The position numbers and the translations under genes are program-made. A DNA stretch of 50,174 nucleotides. Source: an uncultured Actinomycetes bacterium. GTDB lineage: Bacteria > Actinomycetota > Coriobacteriia > Coriobacteriales > Atopobiaceae. The stretch is taken from contig OMTG01000056.1 of the NCBI GenBank assembly GCA_900313905.1, positions 1-50,174 of the forward strand, written 5' to 3'. Below the pieces are notes generated by a model, which had not been told where the DNA came from, ran no database searches, and saw nothing but the letters and a program-made list of their open reading frames with translations. Below are positions 35,544 through 47,373 of the stretch, piece by piece (positions within the stretch are counted from its first letter, which is position 1; every line of letters begins with the position of its first letter).

Positions 35544-36782
35544 TTAAGCAGATTTCGTCCTGTTCCGGTATACCGACTGGACGATGCCCACTGCCATCAG
35601 CTGCGCCAGCATCGAGGAGGAGCCGAAGCTGATGAACGGCAGCGGGATGCCCGTGATGGGCATGATGCCTATACACATACCCACATTTTCAAGCAGCTGG
35701 AACGACCACATCGAGATTATGCCGACCAGGACCAGCTTGCCGAAGGTCGCCTCGACCTTGAGGGCAAGGGCGACCGTGGCAAAGATCAGCCAGCCAAAGA
35801 GGAAGAGGAGGATGATCGCCCCGAGGAAGCCGAACTCCTCGGACAGGAGCGCGAAGACGAAGTCCGTATGGGCCTCCGGGAGGAAGCCTGCGATGGCCTG
35901 GGTCGCGTTCTCGATGCCCTTGCCGAAGAAGCCGCCCGAGCCGACGGCGATCTTTGCCTGCGCGAGGTTGTAGCCATCGCCCGTGGGGTCGACCGAGGGA
36001 TCGACGAAGACGATGAGTCGGTTCAGCTGGTATTCCTTCAGGATATGGGGCAGCCCGTCCGTCATCGACGTGACGATGATGAGGGCAGCGCCCAGGACGA
36101 TGAGCGCGATCGTGACCAGGACCCAGCTCCTCTTGGCGCCGCCGCAGATGATGATGCAGGCGCCCGAGACCAGAAGGACGAGGCCTGTGCCGAGGTCAGG
36201 CTGCGTCATGATCAGGATGAAGGGGAACAGGAGCGTCGCGCAGAGCCTCACATAGTCGCGGAGGCTGTCGATCTTCCCATTGAACTCGGCCGTCACCGAT
36301 GCCATGAGGAAGATCGTGACGAGCTTCGCGATCTCGGATGGCTGGAAGCGCAGGCCGATTCCCGGCACCTGGACCCATCCCGTCATGCCCTTGGCCGAGA
36401 CGCCAATGAAGGGAATGCTCGGAAGCAGGAGCAGTATCGCATCGAGGACCATGAGGGCAGTGCGCATGCTCGCGAACACGCGGTAGTCATAGCGCCAGAC
36501 GAAATAGCCCGCCACAAGGCCGATCAGGACGCCCATGGCCTGGCGCGGAAGCGAGGCATCAGCGATGGAGAGCGAGGCCGACCACTGCACGACCAGCCCG
36601 TAGGCGACGAGCAGCAGCGCAGGAATCAGCTGCGGCAGATAGAGCCTTGAGGAGATGCCGGAGCCGCGGCGCATGGATGAGTGGCGGCCGCCCCCGGTGC
36701 CACGCGTGCGTCTGGCCCCTCTGATGGCCCTGCCAAGCCGGTCGATAGATCCGCCCTTCACAGCTGGCGTGCTGTATGCCAT
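35544..36782 (-). CDS. rodA: SEDS peptidoglycan glycosyltransferase RodA
   Basis: Polymerises lipid II in the elongasome together with PBP2. Multiple membrane helices from about residue 45, with SEDS motifs GIGLRFQPSEIAKL, the QPDLGTGLVL segment, LPEAHTDFVFALLSEEFGF and PLPFISFGSSSML near the C-terminus. A ~43-residue basic Gly/Arg-rich cytosolic N-terminus precedes the first helix. It lies 12 bp after mrdA; GGAGGGGG precedes the ATG. The mreBCD-mrdA context favours RodA over FtsW. Confidence 0.96.
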   Translation of the reverse strand: MAYSTPAVKGGSIDRLGRAIRGARRTRGTGGGRHSSMRRGSGISSRLYLPQLIPALLLVAYGLVVQWSASLSIADASLPRQAMGVLIGLVAGYFVWRYDYRVFASMRTALMVLDAILLLLPSIPFIGVSAKGMTGWVQVPGIGLRFQPSEIAKLVTIFLMASVTAEFNGKIDSLRDYVRLCATLLFPFILIMTQPDLGTGLVLLVSGACIIICGGAKRSWVLVTIALIVLGAALIIVTSMTDGLPHILKEYQLNRLIVFVDPSVDPTGDGYNLAQAKIAVGSGGFFGKGIENATQAIAGFLPEAHTDFVFALLSEEFGFLGAIILLFLFGWLIFATVALALKVEATFGKLVLVGIISMWSFQLLENVGMCIGIMPITGIPLPFISFGSSSMLAQLMAVGIVQSVYRNRTKSA

Positions 36783-36794
36783 GTCTCCCCCTCC

Positions 36795-38834
36795 TTAGCG
36801 TTCGCCCGAGCTGCTGCTTGCATCCGAGGTATCGGGCTCGTCGTAGATGGCGCCAAACACATCGCGCACGCCACGCATGGCGCTATTCTCGCCGTAGCCG
36901 CCTTCCTCGACGACGCAGGCGCAGACATACTTCGGCGACTCTGCAGGCGCATAGGCGACGAACCAGCCCGTCGGCGCCTTGCCGTCGACCTCGCCCGTGC
37001 CTGTCTTGCCCTCGACGCTCACCGAGAGCGTGCTGAAATGCTGGATGATGTTCGTGGATTCCTTCGTGAGGACGCCGAGCAGGCCCTGCTTCACAGTCGA
37101 GAAATAGGTCGGATCCTCCTGGGGCGAGAGCGCGACCTCTGGCTGGTATTCGACGACCGTCCCTTCTGCGCCACGGGCCTGCACGCCTTTCAGCACATGC
37201 GGTCGCCAGATCGTGCCCTCGTTCGCTATGCCTGCATAGGCGCAGGCCATCTGGAGCGGTGTCACGAGCACATCGCCCTGTCCGATCGACAGGTTCGTCT
37301 GGTCGCCGCCCATCCAGGAGCGGGTGTCCTCGTCGTACTCCGAGTAATATTCCTTCTTCCATTCCGCATCCGGCACACGGCCCGCTGCCTCGGAGGGCAG
37401 ATCGATGCCATAGGTCGAGCCCAGGCCCCACTGCCTCAGATGGTCCTGCTGCGCCTCCGGATTGTCGGAAAGGAAGAATGCCTTGCCGATCTCGTAGAAG
37501 ACGACGTCGCAGGAATAGGTGATGCCCGTCTCGATCGTCATTGTCCCGTGTCCCGTCTTCTTCCAGCAATACTGCCCGTAGGCAGCGCCGAAGCCGGTCC
37601 AGAGTCCTGCGCAGTAGTAGGTCGATGTGACCGTCGCGATGCCATTGCTGAGCGCCGCGAAGCTCGTGAGCGGCTTGATGGTCGAAGCCGAGCAGTACTG
37701 GCCCTGGATGGCGCGGTTGATCAAAGGATACATGCCTTCGGACGAGTTGAGCGCATTCCAGTCATCGTTCGAGATGCCGCCGACGAAGACCGACGGGCTG
37801 AAGGAGGGCGCCGATGCCATGCCCAGGATCTCGCCGTTCGTGACATCCATGCACAGGATGGCCCCAGCCTTGCAGGAATCATAGCCAAGCTTTTTCGCGA
37901 CGCTGATGGCCTTGGCAAGCCCGCTCTCGCAGGCCTGCTGGATCTTGAGGTCGAGGGTCAGCAGCACGTCCGATCCGCTCTGGGGATCGACGGTCGTCGA
38001 ATAGGAGGTGACGCTGCCCGACGCATCCACATAGACCGTCTGCTCGCCACGCACGCCCTGAAGCACGCTCTCGTATTCGTACTCGACGCCCGTCTGGCCG
38101 ACCGTATCGCCCGACTGGTATTGGATGGCCCCTTCGTCTGTCGATTCCTGCGACTGGGCAAGCTGCTCGCTCGTGACCGTGCCCGCATAGCCGAGCACCT
38201 GCCCGGCAAGCGAGCCGTAGGGGTAGGAGCGCTCGGTGCGCTCCTCCACATCGACGCCGCTGAAGAGGTCGGGATGCTCCTCGAGATAGGCCACGATGCG
38301 CCGAGACACATCGACCGCGACCGTGCGGCTCGATTGAGCACCTGCCGAGCTGTCCTCGATCTTGCGCTTCACCGCCATCTTCGGCATGCCCAGAAGGTTG
38401 GCCAGAAGCTGCATCTCGATATCGTCGTCCTGCACATCGGAGGTGGCCACGACCGTAAGGCAGGGCCGGTTCGTCACGAGCTCGACGCCGTTGCGGTCGA
38501 GGATGCGGCCACGTGGCGCCATGAGGGAGATCGTGCGTGTGCGGTTGCTCTCGGCCTGGGCTGCATATTGATCGGATGAGACGAGCTGCATGGACCAGAG
38601 CCGGCCCAGAAGGACCGCGATGATGCCGCCCGAGAAGATCCCGAGGCCGAAGATTCGGTTCCTGATCGTCGTGTCGCCCGACTCGTCGTTCCCTCCCGCT
38701 GCGCGGGGTGCGGATCCTCCGATATCGAAGGTGAAGCGCATCTCCCCCCGCGAGAAGAGGAGCACAAGGCCAGCGACCACGATGATGCTGACCAAGACGA
38801 GGATGATGACCGTGGAGAGGCTCACCAGGACCAC
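36795..38834 (-). CDS. mrdA: Penicillin-binding protein 2 (elongasome transpeptidase)
   Basis: Class B PBP that crosslinks lateral-wall peptidoglycan with RodA. Dimerisation/pedestal region about 100-270 (APRGRILDRNG), transpeptidase with SxxK Ser384-Lys387 (STIK), SCD (441-443) and KTG (610-612). Unusually there are two N-terminal hydrophobic segments (about 5-27 and 61-84), separated by a polar stretch; PBP2 normally has one. The GTG start directly follows the mreD TAG; a second GTG three codons in (38825) is better spaced from AGGTGG. Short Ser-rich tail. Confidence 0.95.
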   Translation of the reverse strand: MVLVSLSTVIILVLVSIIVVAGLVLLFSRGEMRFTFDIGGSAPRAAGGNDESGDTTIRNRIFGLGIFSGGIIAVLLGRLWSMQLVSSDQYAAQAESNRTRTISLMAPRGRILDRNGVELVTNRPCLTVVATSDVQDDDIEMQLLANLLGMPKMAVKRKIEDSSAGAQSSRTVAVDVSRRIVAYLEEHPDLFSGVDVEERTERSYPYGSLAGQVLGYAGTVTSEQLAQSQESTDEGAIQYQSGDTVGQTGVEYEYESVLQGVRGEQTVYVDASGSVTSYSTTVDPQSGSDVLLTLDLKIQQACESGLAKAISVAKKLGYDSCKAGAILCMDVTNGEILGMASAPSFSPSVFVGGISNDDWNALNSSEGMYPLINRAIQGQYCSASTIKPLTSFAALSNGIATVTSTYYCAGLWTGFGAAYGQYCWKKTGHGTMTIETGITYSCDVVFYEIGKAFFLSDNPEAQQDHLRQWGLGSTYGIDLPSEAAGRVPDAEWKKEYYSEYDEDTRSWMGGDQTNLSIGQGDVLVTPLQMACAYAGIANEGTIWRPHVLKGVQARGAEGTVVEYQPEVALSPQEDPTYFSTVKQGLLGVLTKESTNIIQHFSTLSVSVEGKTGTGEVDGKAPTGWFVAYAPAESPKYVCACVVEEGGYGENSAMRGVRDVFGAIYDEPDTSDASSSSGER

Positions 38835-39428
38835 CTACCGGCCTTTGGTGCTGAGGCGTCCGCTCCGGCTCCTGCGGCGGGTCGAATTCAGGCGGGGCAT
38901 CTGGGTGCCGAGGCTCCTGTTGAGCGTGGCGCCCGATGACTGCGGACGGGAGAAGAAGATATAGAAGGGAATCGAGAAGAGCGCTGTCAGGAAGAAGGAC
39001 GGCAGGCTCCTTGTGAGGAACACATCGAGAAAGGACGACGCATCTCCGACCATGAGCATGGTCATCCCATACAGGAAGCAGACCGCGAAGCATGCGATGG
39101 CGCCGTTCACGAGGGCGCCTGTCGGGTCGTCATTCAGCTTGTTGCGGCTCTCGATGCCCAAGAGGTAGGAGCTGAGCGTCAGGAGGAACGCCATGAGGCC
39201 CACAGGGCTCGTCGCACCCAGGTCGTAGAGCAGCCCTGCCAGAAAGCCCATGCCAACACCGGTGGGCCCTCCGACCGTGAGGGCGAAGATGGTCGCGAAG
39301 ATGAAGGCGAAGTTCGCATGCCCATTCGCGATAGCGATATAGGGAGCGACCGCAAGCTGCAGCACGAGGCAGATGATCCCCAGAATCATCCCATCATGCC
39401 TATATCTGTTCGTATCCTTTATCTGCAT
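38835..39428 (-). CDS. mreD: Rod-shape-determining protein MreD
   Basis: Integral membrane elongasome component linking MreC to the synthases. The 197 residues contain about five or six hydrophobic segments and a conserved-type GVGMGFLAGLLYDLGATSPVG loop. The C-terminal ~30 residues are Arg/Ser-rich and cytosolic. Assignment rests on topology, size and the mreC-mreD-mrdA order (17-bp gap to mreC; no gap to mrdA). Confidence 0.92.
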   Translation of the reverse strand: MQIKDTNRYRHDGMILGIICLVLQLAVAPYIAIANGHANFAFIFATIFALTVGGPTGVGMGFLAGLLYDLGATSPVGLMAFLLTLSSYLLGIESRNKLNDDPTGALVNGAIACFAVCFLYGMTMLMVGDASSFLDVFLTRSLPSFFLTALFSIPFYIFFSRPQSSGATLNRSLGTQMPRLNSTRRRSRSGRLSTKGR

Positions 39429-39445
39429 GCCTGCCCCTGCGCAAT

Positions 39446-40504
39446 CTACTGCGAGTTGGAAGATGAAGATGACGTGCTGGTGGAGCCTGAGTCCTGTGAG
39501 GTGCTGTCAGTGGATGAGGAAGATGAATCCGAGCCATCGGATGAGCTGCTGTCAGACGATGAATCGGTCGTGGTCGAAGAGCTCGAGGCGCTGTTGCTTG
39601 CGACCTCCTGCGAATCGGCTGCAGCGATGTCCTCTGCCGTCGCCTCCTGGTCCTCGGTGAGCGAGGTGATCACGAGAACCTCCTCATAGCTCTCGGTCGA
39701 GGTGAAGGGCTGGACGTCGATCGTGTAATAGAGGGCGCCATCATACTTCTCGACTGCCGAGACCGTGCCCAGAGGGAGACCCTTCGGATAGACGCCGCCC
39801 AGGCCAGATGTCACCACGATGTCGCCGACATTCACGGTCTGGTCAGTCCTGATCATGTTGAGCGAGAGGGTGCCATCAGCCGATCCGTTCAGCATGCCCT
39901 GCGCCCTGCTCGACTGGACCATCGCAGAGACGCCCGAGTTCTCGTCCGTGATGAGACGGACCGTCGATGTGGTGGCGGAGACCTCGCAGATCTGCCCCAC
40001 GACGCCGTAGGCATCAGTCACGGGCATGCCGACCGCGAGCCCCGACGTGGAGCCCTTGTCGATCGTGACGGTTGCCGACCACAAATCATAGGACGCATCG
40101 ATGATGCGCGCCGCCGTCGACTGGAGGTTGTAGGTGTCCTGGAGGTCAAGCAGCGCCTGCAGGCGCGTCGCGGTCTGCTGGGCCTCTTCGAGCTCGGCAT
40201 TCTTGGCCGTGAGCTCCTTGTTCTCCTCTTCAAGCTGGGAGAGCGTCTCCTGGTCAGCAGTGAGGTTGGCGAAGATGTTGCCGAGGCCCTGGAAGGGCTG
40301 GACCGCAACCGAGCCGACAAAGCTGATCGGCATGGTGACGGTCTGGTATGCTGACCTCAGGCCTCCAAGCACCCCCTCATCTCCCATCCGGCAGCTCACC
40401 GTGAAGAGGATGACTGAGGTGGCCAGAAGGACTATAGCGAGACGGCCTCCAGAGGAATTCTGGTCAGTCCTCTGGAAGCCACGTTGAGCACCGTTTGCGG
40501 GCAT
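39446..40504 (-). CDS. mreC: Rod-shape-determining protein MreC with Ser-rich tail
   Basis: Bitopic elongasome scaffold. TM about 23-42, coiled coil about 75-115 (LSQLEEENKELTAKNAELEEAQ), then two beta domains to about 275 with GDIVVTSGLGGVYPKGLPLG. The last ~50 residues are almost only Ser, Thr, Asp, Gln and Gly, an extracytoplasmic low-complexity tail not typical of MreC. Length 352. It follows mreB by 15 bp. Confidence 0.95.
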   Translation of the reverse strand: MPANGAQRGFQRTDQNSSGGRLAIVLLATSVILFTVSCRMGDEGVLGGLRSAYQTVTMPISFVGSVAVQPFQGLGNIFANLTADQETLSQLEEENKELTAKNAELEEAQQTATRLQALLDLQDTYNLQSTAARIIDASYDLWSATVTIDKGSTSGLAVGMPVTDAYGVVGQICEVSATTSTVRLITDENSGVSAMVQSSRAQGMLNGSADGTLSLNMIRTDQTVNVGDIVVTSGLGGVYPKGLPLGTVSAVEKYDGALYYTIDVQPFTSTESYEEVLVITSLTEDQEATAEDIAAADSQEVASNSASSSSTTTDSSSDSSSSDGSDSSSSSTDSTSQDSGSTSTSSSSSNSQ

Positions 40505-40519
40505 CTTCGATCCTAGAGA

Positions 40520-41563
40520 CTAGAGGCCTGCGCTCTGAACGAAGCCGCCCGAAAGGGCGTTGGCTTCGAGGACCTTGGCGCAGCCATTGACAACATTTTC
40601 GAGAGCCGTGGGGCTGACGTTCACCGGGACCCCGGTCTCCTCGCGCAGCCGCTGATCGAGGCCACGGAGCAGTCCGCCGCCACCGGTCAGAAGGATGCCA
40701 TAGTACATGAGGTCGCTTGCCAGGTCGGGAGGCGTCACATCGAGGGCGTCCTTCACGGCCTTCGTGACCTCGTCGAGCGGCTTGTCGAGCGCGCGGCGAA
40801 TCTCCTCGGACTCGATGCGCACCGTCTTCGGCATGCCTGTCAGGACGTCGCGGCCATTGACCTCGACGTCGAGCTCCTCAGCAAGCGGCGCGGCAGAGCC
40901 GACCTTGATCTTGATGTCCTCGGCGGTGCGCTCTCCGATCGAGAGGTTGTAGGCATCGCGGACATGCTCCAGGATCGTGCGGTCGAACTCATCGCCAGCC
41001 GTGCGGATGGACTGGGAGACGACGATGCCGCCCATGGAGATGACAGCAACCTCGGTCGTGCCGCCACCGAGATCGACGATCATCGACCCCGTCGGATCCT
41101 CGATAGGAAGATCGGCACCGATGGCGGCTGCCATCGGCTCCTCGATCAGATAGGCCTGGCGTGCGCCTGCCGAGATCGTCGCCTCGAAGACAGCGCGCTT
41201 CTCTACCGATGTCACGCCTGACGGCACGCAGACCACGACGCGGGGCCGCGGCGACCAGGGATACTTGCGCTCCCTTGCCTTCTCGATGAAGTAGCGGAGC
41301 ATGACCTCCGTGACATCGAAGTCAGCGATGACGCCGTCCTTCAGCGGGCGCTCGGCGATGATGGAACCGGGGGTGCGGCCAATCATGCGCTTTGCATCTG
41401 ACCCTACGGCCAGCACGCGCTCCTGCTCCTTATCGATGGCGACGACAGACGGCTCGTTCAGGACAATGCCCTGTCCGCGGACCGAGACGAGCGTGTTTGC
41501 CGTGCCCAGATCGATGGCAAGGTCACCGCCGTACTCACCGAATATTGAGTCGAGAAAGGACAT
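40520..41563 (-). CDS. mreB: Rod-shape-determining protein MreB
   Basis: Actin-like filament protein that guides lateral-wall synthesis. ATP-site motifs: DLGTANTLV (phosphate 1), VDLGGGTTEVAVI (phosphate 2) and LTGGGGLLRGLD (adenosine). The ATG at 41563, after GGAAGA, gives 347 residues; a frame three codons longer is less likely. It begins the mreBCD-mrdA-rodA run. Confidence 0.97.
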   Translation of the reverse strand: MSFLDSIFGEYGGDLAIDLGTANTLVSVRGQGIVLNEPSVVAIDKEQERVLAVGSDAKRMIGRTPGSIIAERPLKDGVIADFDVTEVMLRYFIEKARERKYPWSPRPRVVVCVPSGVTSVEKRAVFEATISAGARQAYLIEEPMAAAIGADLPIEDPTGSMIVDLGGGTTEVAVISMGGIVVSQSIRTAGDEFDRTILEHVRDAYNLSIGERTAEDIKIKVGSAAPLAEELDVEVNGRDVLTGMPKTVRIESEEIRRALDKPLDEVTKAVKDALDVTPPDLASDLMYYGILLTGGGGLLRGLDQRLREETGVPVNVSPTALENVVNGCAKVLEANALSGGFVQSAGL

Positions 41564-41628
41564 TTCTTCCAATCTTCCAGGTCGGGTTATCTATCAGGAT
41601 TTATCAACAGATATATACCGCAAACTCG

Positions 41629-42930
41629 CTAGTTGCTTGCAGAAGCATCATAGCTGAGCTGGACATCGGAGACCTTCCAGCCGATGCCGTCACGCACGAG
41701 CGTGACCGAATAGGACTGGGCGGTTCCGGAGGCGAGCCTGGCCGTGACGCGTGCCGTCGAGGTCTCCATGCTCTGGTCGAGGCCGTCGATGGAGATCGTG
41801 GCGCCGGTCGGCAGGATGGACTCGATCTGCTGGCGCTGAGCATCGCTCAGGCTGCTCGACAGATAGCTCGCCGCATCGTCGCCCGACGTCTTGGAATTGA
41901 AGAGCGAGGTGACCGTCTCATCCTGCGTCGGCCATCCATAGCCACGGTAGTAGGCATAGCCGCCCACGCCGCCGACCACGAGGACGATGATGAGGAGGGT
42001 GATGAAGACCTTGAGGCCGGTGTGCTTGTGCTTCCGGCGGGCCTTGCGCTCCTTCTTGTCAGCCTGGACGAGATCCTGCTCGGAGACGGAGAAGAAGCCC
42101 GTCTCCTCAGGAGATGGCATCATCTCGCCAGACTCGCCCAGAGGATCGAGCGGGTCGAATGCAGTGCCTGCATCCGTGCCATAGCCTGCTGCCGCAAGCA
42201 GGGCGTCGGTCTCGGAGGGATTGCTCGACTGCACCGATGCGACCGAGCGCTTGGCGGTGTCATAGGCGATCTGCATATCGGTCGGAAGCAGATAGGTGCC
42301 ATCCGCCGTCGCATGGGCGAAGGAATCGACTGCCTCCGACATGCGATTCGCTGCCACGTAGGCCATGCCGAGCTCGGCATAGATCTCGTTCTGGTTCTCC
42401 ATCGGCGTCGCGAAGTCAAGGGCCGTGCGATAGGCCTCGACGGCATCGACCGGACGATGGAGGGCGATGAAGCACTCGCCGAGCTTGCGGAGCGCTGCCG
42501 AAGGATCGGGGTTGCTCTCGTCGATCGCGGCATTCCTGAAGGCGATGCCGGCATTGCGGACATCGTTCTTCATGCGGTATGCCTCGCCGAGCGCATTGTA
42601 GGCCTTGTAGGGCTTGGCATAGCTCTGGTCGGCCACGGCGGCATTGAGGCAGGCGATTGCCTGGTCAGGATAGCCTGCCGCCAGATAGGCGCGGCCGCGG
42701 TTGCAGGAGAGGGCGCCGACCCGTCCATAGGCCGTATCGGCAAGGGCCCTGCCATAGGCATCTGCAGCCTCGGCATACCGGCCCAGCTTCATGAGGGAAT
42801 TGCCCAGCATATGCTCGGCGGCGCCATTCGACTCCGTGGCATCGATGGCCTGGTGGAGCAGAGCTGCCGCTTCATTCCAGTCTCCGCGCTGATAGGCGGC
42901 CTTGCCCGCCTCATATGCCTGCTGGTTCAT
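41629..42930 (-). CDS. TPR protein with one membrane anchor and extracytoplasmic domain
   Basis: Not a named family. Residues 1-230 contain about five to six tetratricopeptide-type repeats (AGKAAYQRGDWNEAAALLHQ, LGRYAEAADAYGRAL, AYLAAGYPDQAIACLNAAV and later units). A linker and a basic stretch (KKERKARRKHKH) precede one TM helix (about 307-328). The outer ~105 residues resemble a small lumazine/NTF2-like DUF4878-type fold ending IGWKVSDVQLSY. The basic flank indicates the TPRs face the cytosol. Good SD (GGAGGTG). It precedes mreB by 65 bp, suggesting a cell-shape partner role by context. Confidence 0.85.
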   Translation of the reverse strand: MNQQAYEAGKAAYQRGDWNEAAALLHQAIDATESNGAAEHMLGNSLMKLGRYAEAADAYGRALADTAYGRVGALSCNRGRAYLAAGYPDQAIACLNAAVADQSYAKPYKAYNALGEAYRMKNDVRNAGIAFRNAAIDESNPDPSAALRKLGECFIALHRPVDAVEAYRTALDFATPMENQNEIYAELGMAYVAANRMSEAVDSFAHATADGTYLLPTDMQIAYDTAKRSVASVQSSNPSETDALLAAAGYGTDAGTAFDPLDPLGESGEMMPSPEETGFFSVSEQDLVQADKKERKARRKHKHTGLKVFITLLIIVLVVGGVGGYAYYRGYGWPTQDETVTSLFNSKTSGDDAASYLSSSLSDAQRQQIESILPTGATISIDGLDQSMETSTARVTARLASGTAQSYSVTLVRDGIGWKVSDVQLSYDASASN

Positions 42931-42965
42931 GCATCACACCTCCGGATGAGCACGCGTACGTGCGT

Positions 42966-43517
42966 CTAGTTCTTCGAGCTTTCGATGGTCACGGACTCGA
43001 TAACGTCCCCGGCACGCAGGCTCTTCACCACATCGAGCCCCTCGATGGTCTGGCCGAAGACGGTATAGTTCGGGTCGAGGAAATGCTGGGGGCCAAGGCA
43101 GAAGTAGAATTGCGAGCCAGCCGAATCAGGAGCCTGGGACCTTGCCATAGCAAGCGCTCCGTCCTCGTGGCTGTTCCGCGGGTTGACATCCCACTCATGC
43201 TTGATCGAGTAGCCAGGGCCACCCGTTCCCGGCATGCCCTGGGGGCCACGCTTGCCAGCGGCCACATCGGACGGCTCCATGTCGCGCGTATTGGGGTCGC
43301 CGCCCTGGATCACGAAGCCGGGGACATAGCGATGGAACTTCGTCCCATCGTAGAAGCCTTTCTCGGCGAGCTCGCAGAAGTTCGCCACATGGATGGGCGC
43401 GCCCTCTGCATCGAGTGCAACCTTGATAGTGCCCTTGCTCGTCTTGATGACCGCTACCTCATCGCCCGCAAGCTTGCGCTTCGGGGTATAGACACTGCCC
43501 CTGCTGAAAAAGCCCAT
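42966..43517 (-). CDS. Cyclophilin-type peptidyl-prolyl isomerase
   Basis: Prolyl cis-trans isomerase of the short bacterial cyclophilin group. Core motifs KFHRYVPGFVIQGGDPN (about residues 60-76), the SIKHEWDVNPRNSHEDGALAMARS segment and AGSQFYFCLG are present. The Arg and Phe/Gln active-site residues are kept. No signal peptide is visible, so it is probably cytosolic. Length 183; AGGAGG before the ATG. Confidence 0.95.
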   Translation of the reverse strand: MGFFSRGSVYTPKRKLAGDEVAVIKTSKGTIKVALDAEGAPIHVANFCELAEKGFYDGTKFHRYVPGFVIQGGDPNTRDMEPSDVAAGKRGPQGMPGTGGPGYSIKHEWDVNPRNSHEDGALAMARSQAPDSAGSQFYFCLGPQHFLDPNYTVFGQTIEGLDVVKSLRAGDVIESVTIESSKN

Positions 43518-43605
43518 AGCAACCTCCTCGGCCAGATGGCCCAGAAAGAGAATTATTCCATCCTCTTGATACTAGCAGCACACGGCGGCATTCACACATT
43601 CGGCA

Positions 43606-43618
43606 GAGACATTGTCTC
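43606..43618. repeat. Palindrome at the zinc-ribbon gene stop
   Basis: GAGAC-ATT-GTCTC, perfect 5-bp arms, overlapping the stop of the zinc-ribbon gene and about 90 bp upstream of the cyclophilin start. Could be an operator for the cyclophilin/TPR/mre run or chance. Confidence 0.3.
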
Positions 43619-44624
43619 AATCCGATTGCTTCTCCTGGGGCTGCCAGCTCGCATAGTTCTGGTCGAATTGGCTCTGGAAGGTGCTGGTCCCATTGTCGTC
43701 GGCGTCGTTCGTCAGGGGCGAGAGGATGGCATCGACGCGGACATATCCGGTCGTTGCCCGGTTGTATGAGCTGCTTATGTCCTCCGCCCAGCTCTCGAGC
43801 CAGCCAGCCAGGCTCTGGATATTTTGCACCTGGTCTGCATACGTGCCTGAATCGGAATCGAGGCTCTTGAGGGAGTCCACGATTGCGGCGACGTCGCTCG
43901 CGTTCTGCTTCGCGTCGTCGTAGCCGCTCGTGAGATCGTCCGACTGTGCAGAAGGATCGATGTCACCGTTCACCGTCTCGGCCTCAAGGTCGCTCCTCAG
44001 GCGAGCCTCGCTGTCGCCCAGCTTCGTCCTCAGATCGGCCATCTGCGTATAGGCATCGCTCAGGGTCTGGAAGGTCTCCGCATCGATATCGGCTGCGCTC
44101 TTGACGGATATGCCCTTGTCCTGGCCCGAGAGCTTCGACACCTCGCCCGGATAGCCCGCCTTCGAGGTATCTGCCTGCTCGGTGGCCTTGGTGGAATACG
44201 CCTGGGGGTTCCATGGCTGGGTGATTGCGAGCGTGCTCCCGCCCACGACCGCAAGGGCAGCGACGAAGGCGAATATGAAGACCCGGCGCCTGGGCATGCG
44301 CTCGTTTGCCGACGTGACCGAGAAGGGCCCTTCGACATTCGGGATGGCAGAGACGATACGGGGCATCGCATCTGCCTGCTGGCTCTCGTCAGACCCTTCC
44401 TCCCCATCCAGGGAGAGCGGATGCATCATGATGGAGTCCTCGCTCGTGAGCGGCATGCCGCAGCTCGGACAGGTAGTCGCGCCATCAGGTATGAGGGCGC
44501 CGCAGCTTGCGCAGTAGTGGCGTTCGCTCTTCGGGGCATGCGCCGCAGCTCCCAGGCTGGCATGGCATGCCGGACAGACTGTGAGGCCATCATCGATATG
44601 GGTTCCACAGAATGGGCAGATCAA
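43617..44624 (-). CDS. Double zinc-ribbon membrane protein, unknown function
   Basis: Two tandem zinc ribbons: Cys3/6/17/20 and Cys38/41/52/55. A linker of about 50 acidic/polar residues is followed by a TM helix (about 115-134) after an RRR flank, then a ~200-residue extracytoplasmic domain that is helical, Asp/Ser/Ala-rich and probably coiled. I choose a TTG start at 44624, five bases after GGAGG, giving 335 residues; a TTG at 44636 would sit on the SD. The architecture (cytosolic module-TM-outer domain) parallels the TPR protein two genes away. Function is not known. Confidence 0.85.
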   Translation of the reverse strand: MICPFCGTHIDDGLTVCPACHASLGAAAHAPKSERHYCASCGALIPDGATTCPSCGMPLTSEDSIMMHPLSLDGEEGSDESQQADAMPRIVSAIPNVEGPFSVTSANERMPRRRVFIFAFVAALAVVGGSTLAITQPWNPQAYSTKATEQADTSKAGYPGEVSKLSGQDKGISVKSAADIDAETFQTLSDAYTQMADLRTKLGDSEARLRSDLEAETVNGDIDPSAQSDDLTSGYDDAKQNASDVAAIVDSLKSLDSDSGTYADQVQNIQSLAGWLESWAEDISSSYNRATTGYVRVDAILSPLTNDADDNGTSTFQSQFDQNYASWQPQEKQSD

Positions 44625-44667
44625 GCGTACCTCCAAGACAGTTGCCTGTTTTACCGATGCGAGACTC

Positions 44668-44694
44668 TAGCACTGATATATGGAATCGTGGTGG

Positions 44695-44701
<7 letters not shown>
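44668..44701 (-). promoter_or_regulatory. Possible promoter of the zinc-ribbon gene
   Basis: On the minus strand TTGTGT, overlapping the aconitase stop codon, 16 bp, then TATATC, about 45 bp upstream of the chosen TTG start. Low-information match. Confidence 0.35.

Positions 44702-47373
<2,672 letters not shown>

Noticed and set aside
34395-36650. A 751-residue plus-strand open frame
   Set aside because: Antisense shadow of rodA and the DUF697 gene; His/Arg/Asp-rich, no recognisable fold or SD.
38825-38834. mrdA start at the first GTG as certain
   Set aside because: The second GTG (38825) has a better SD spacing; both are kept as possible, with only three residues difference.
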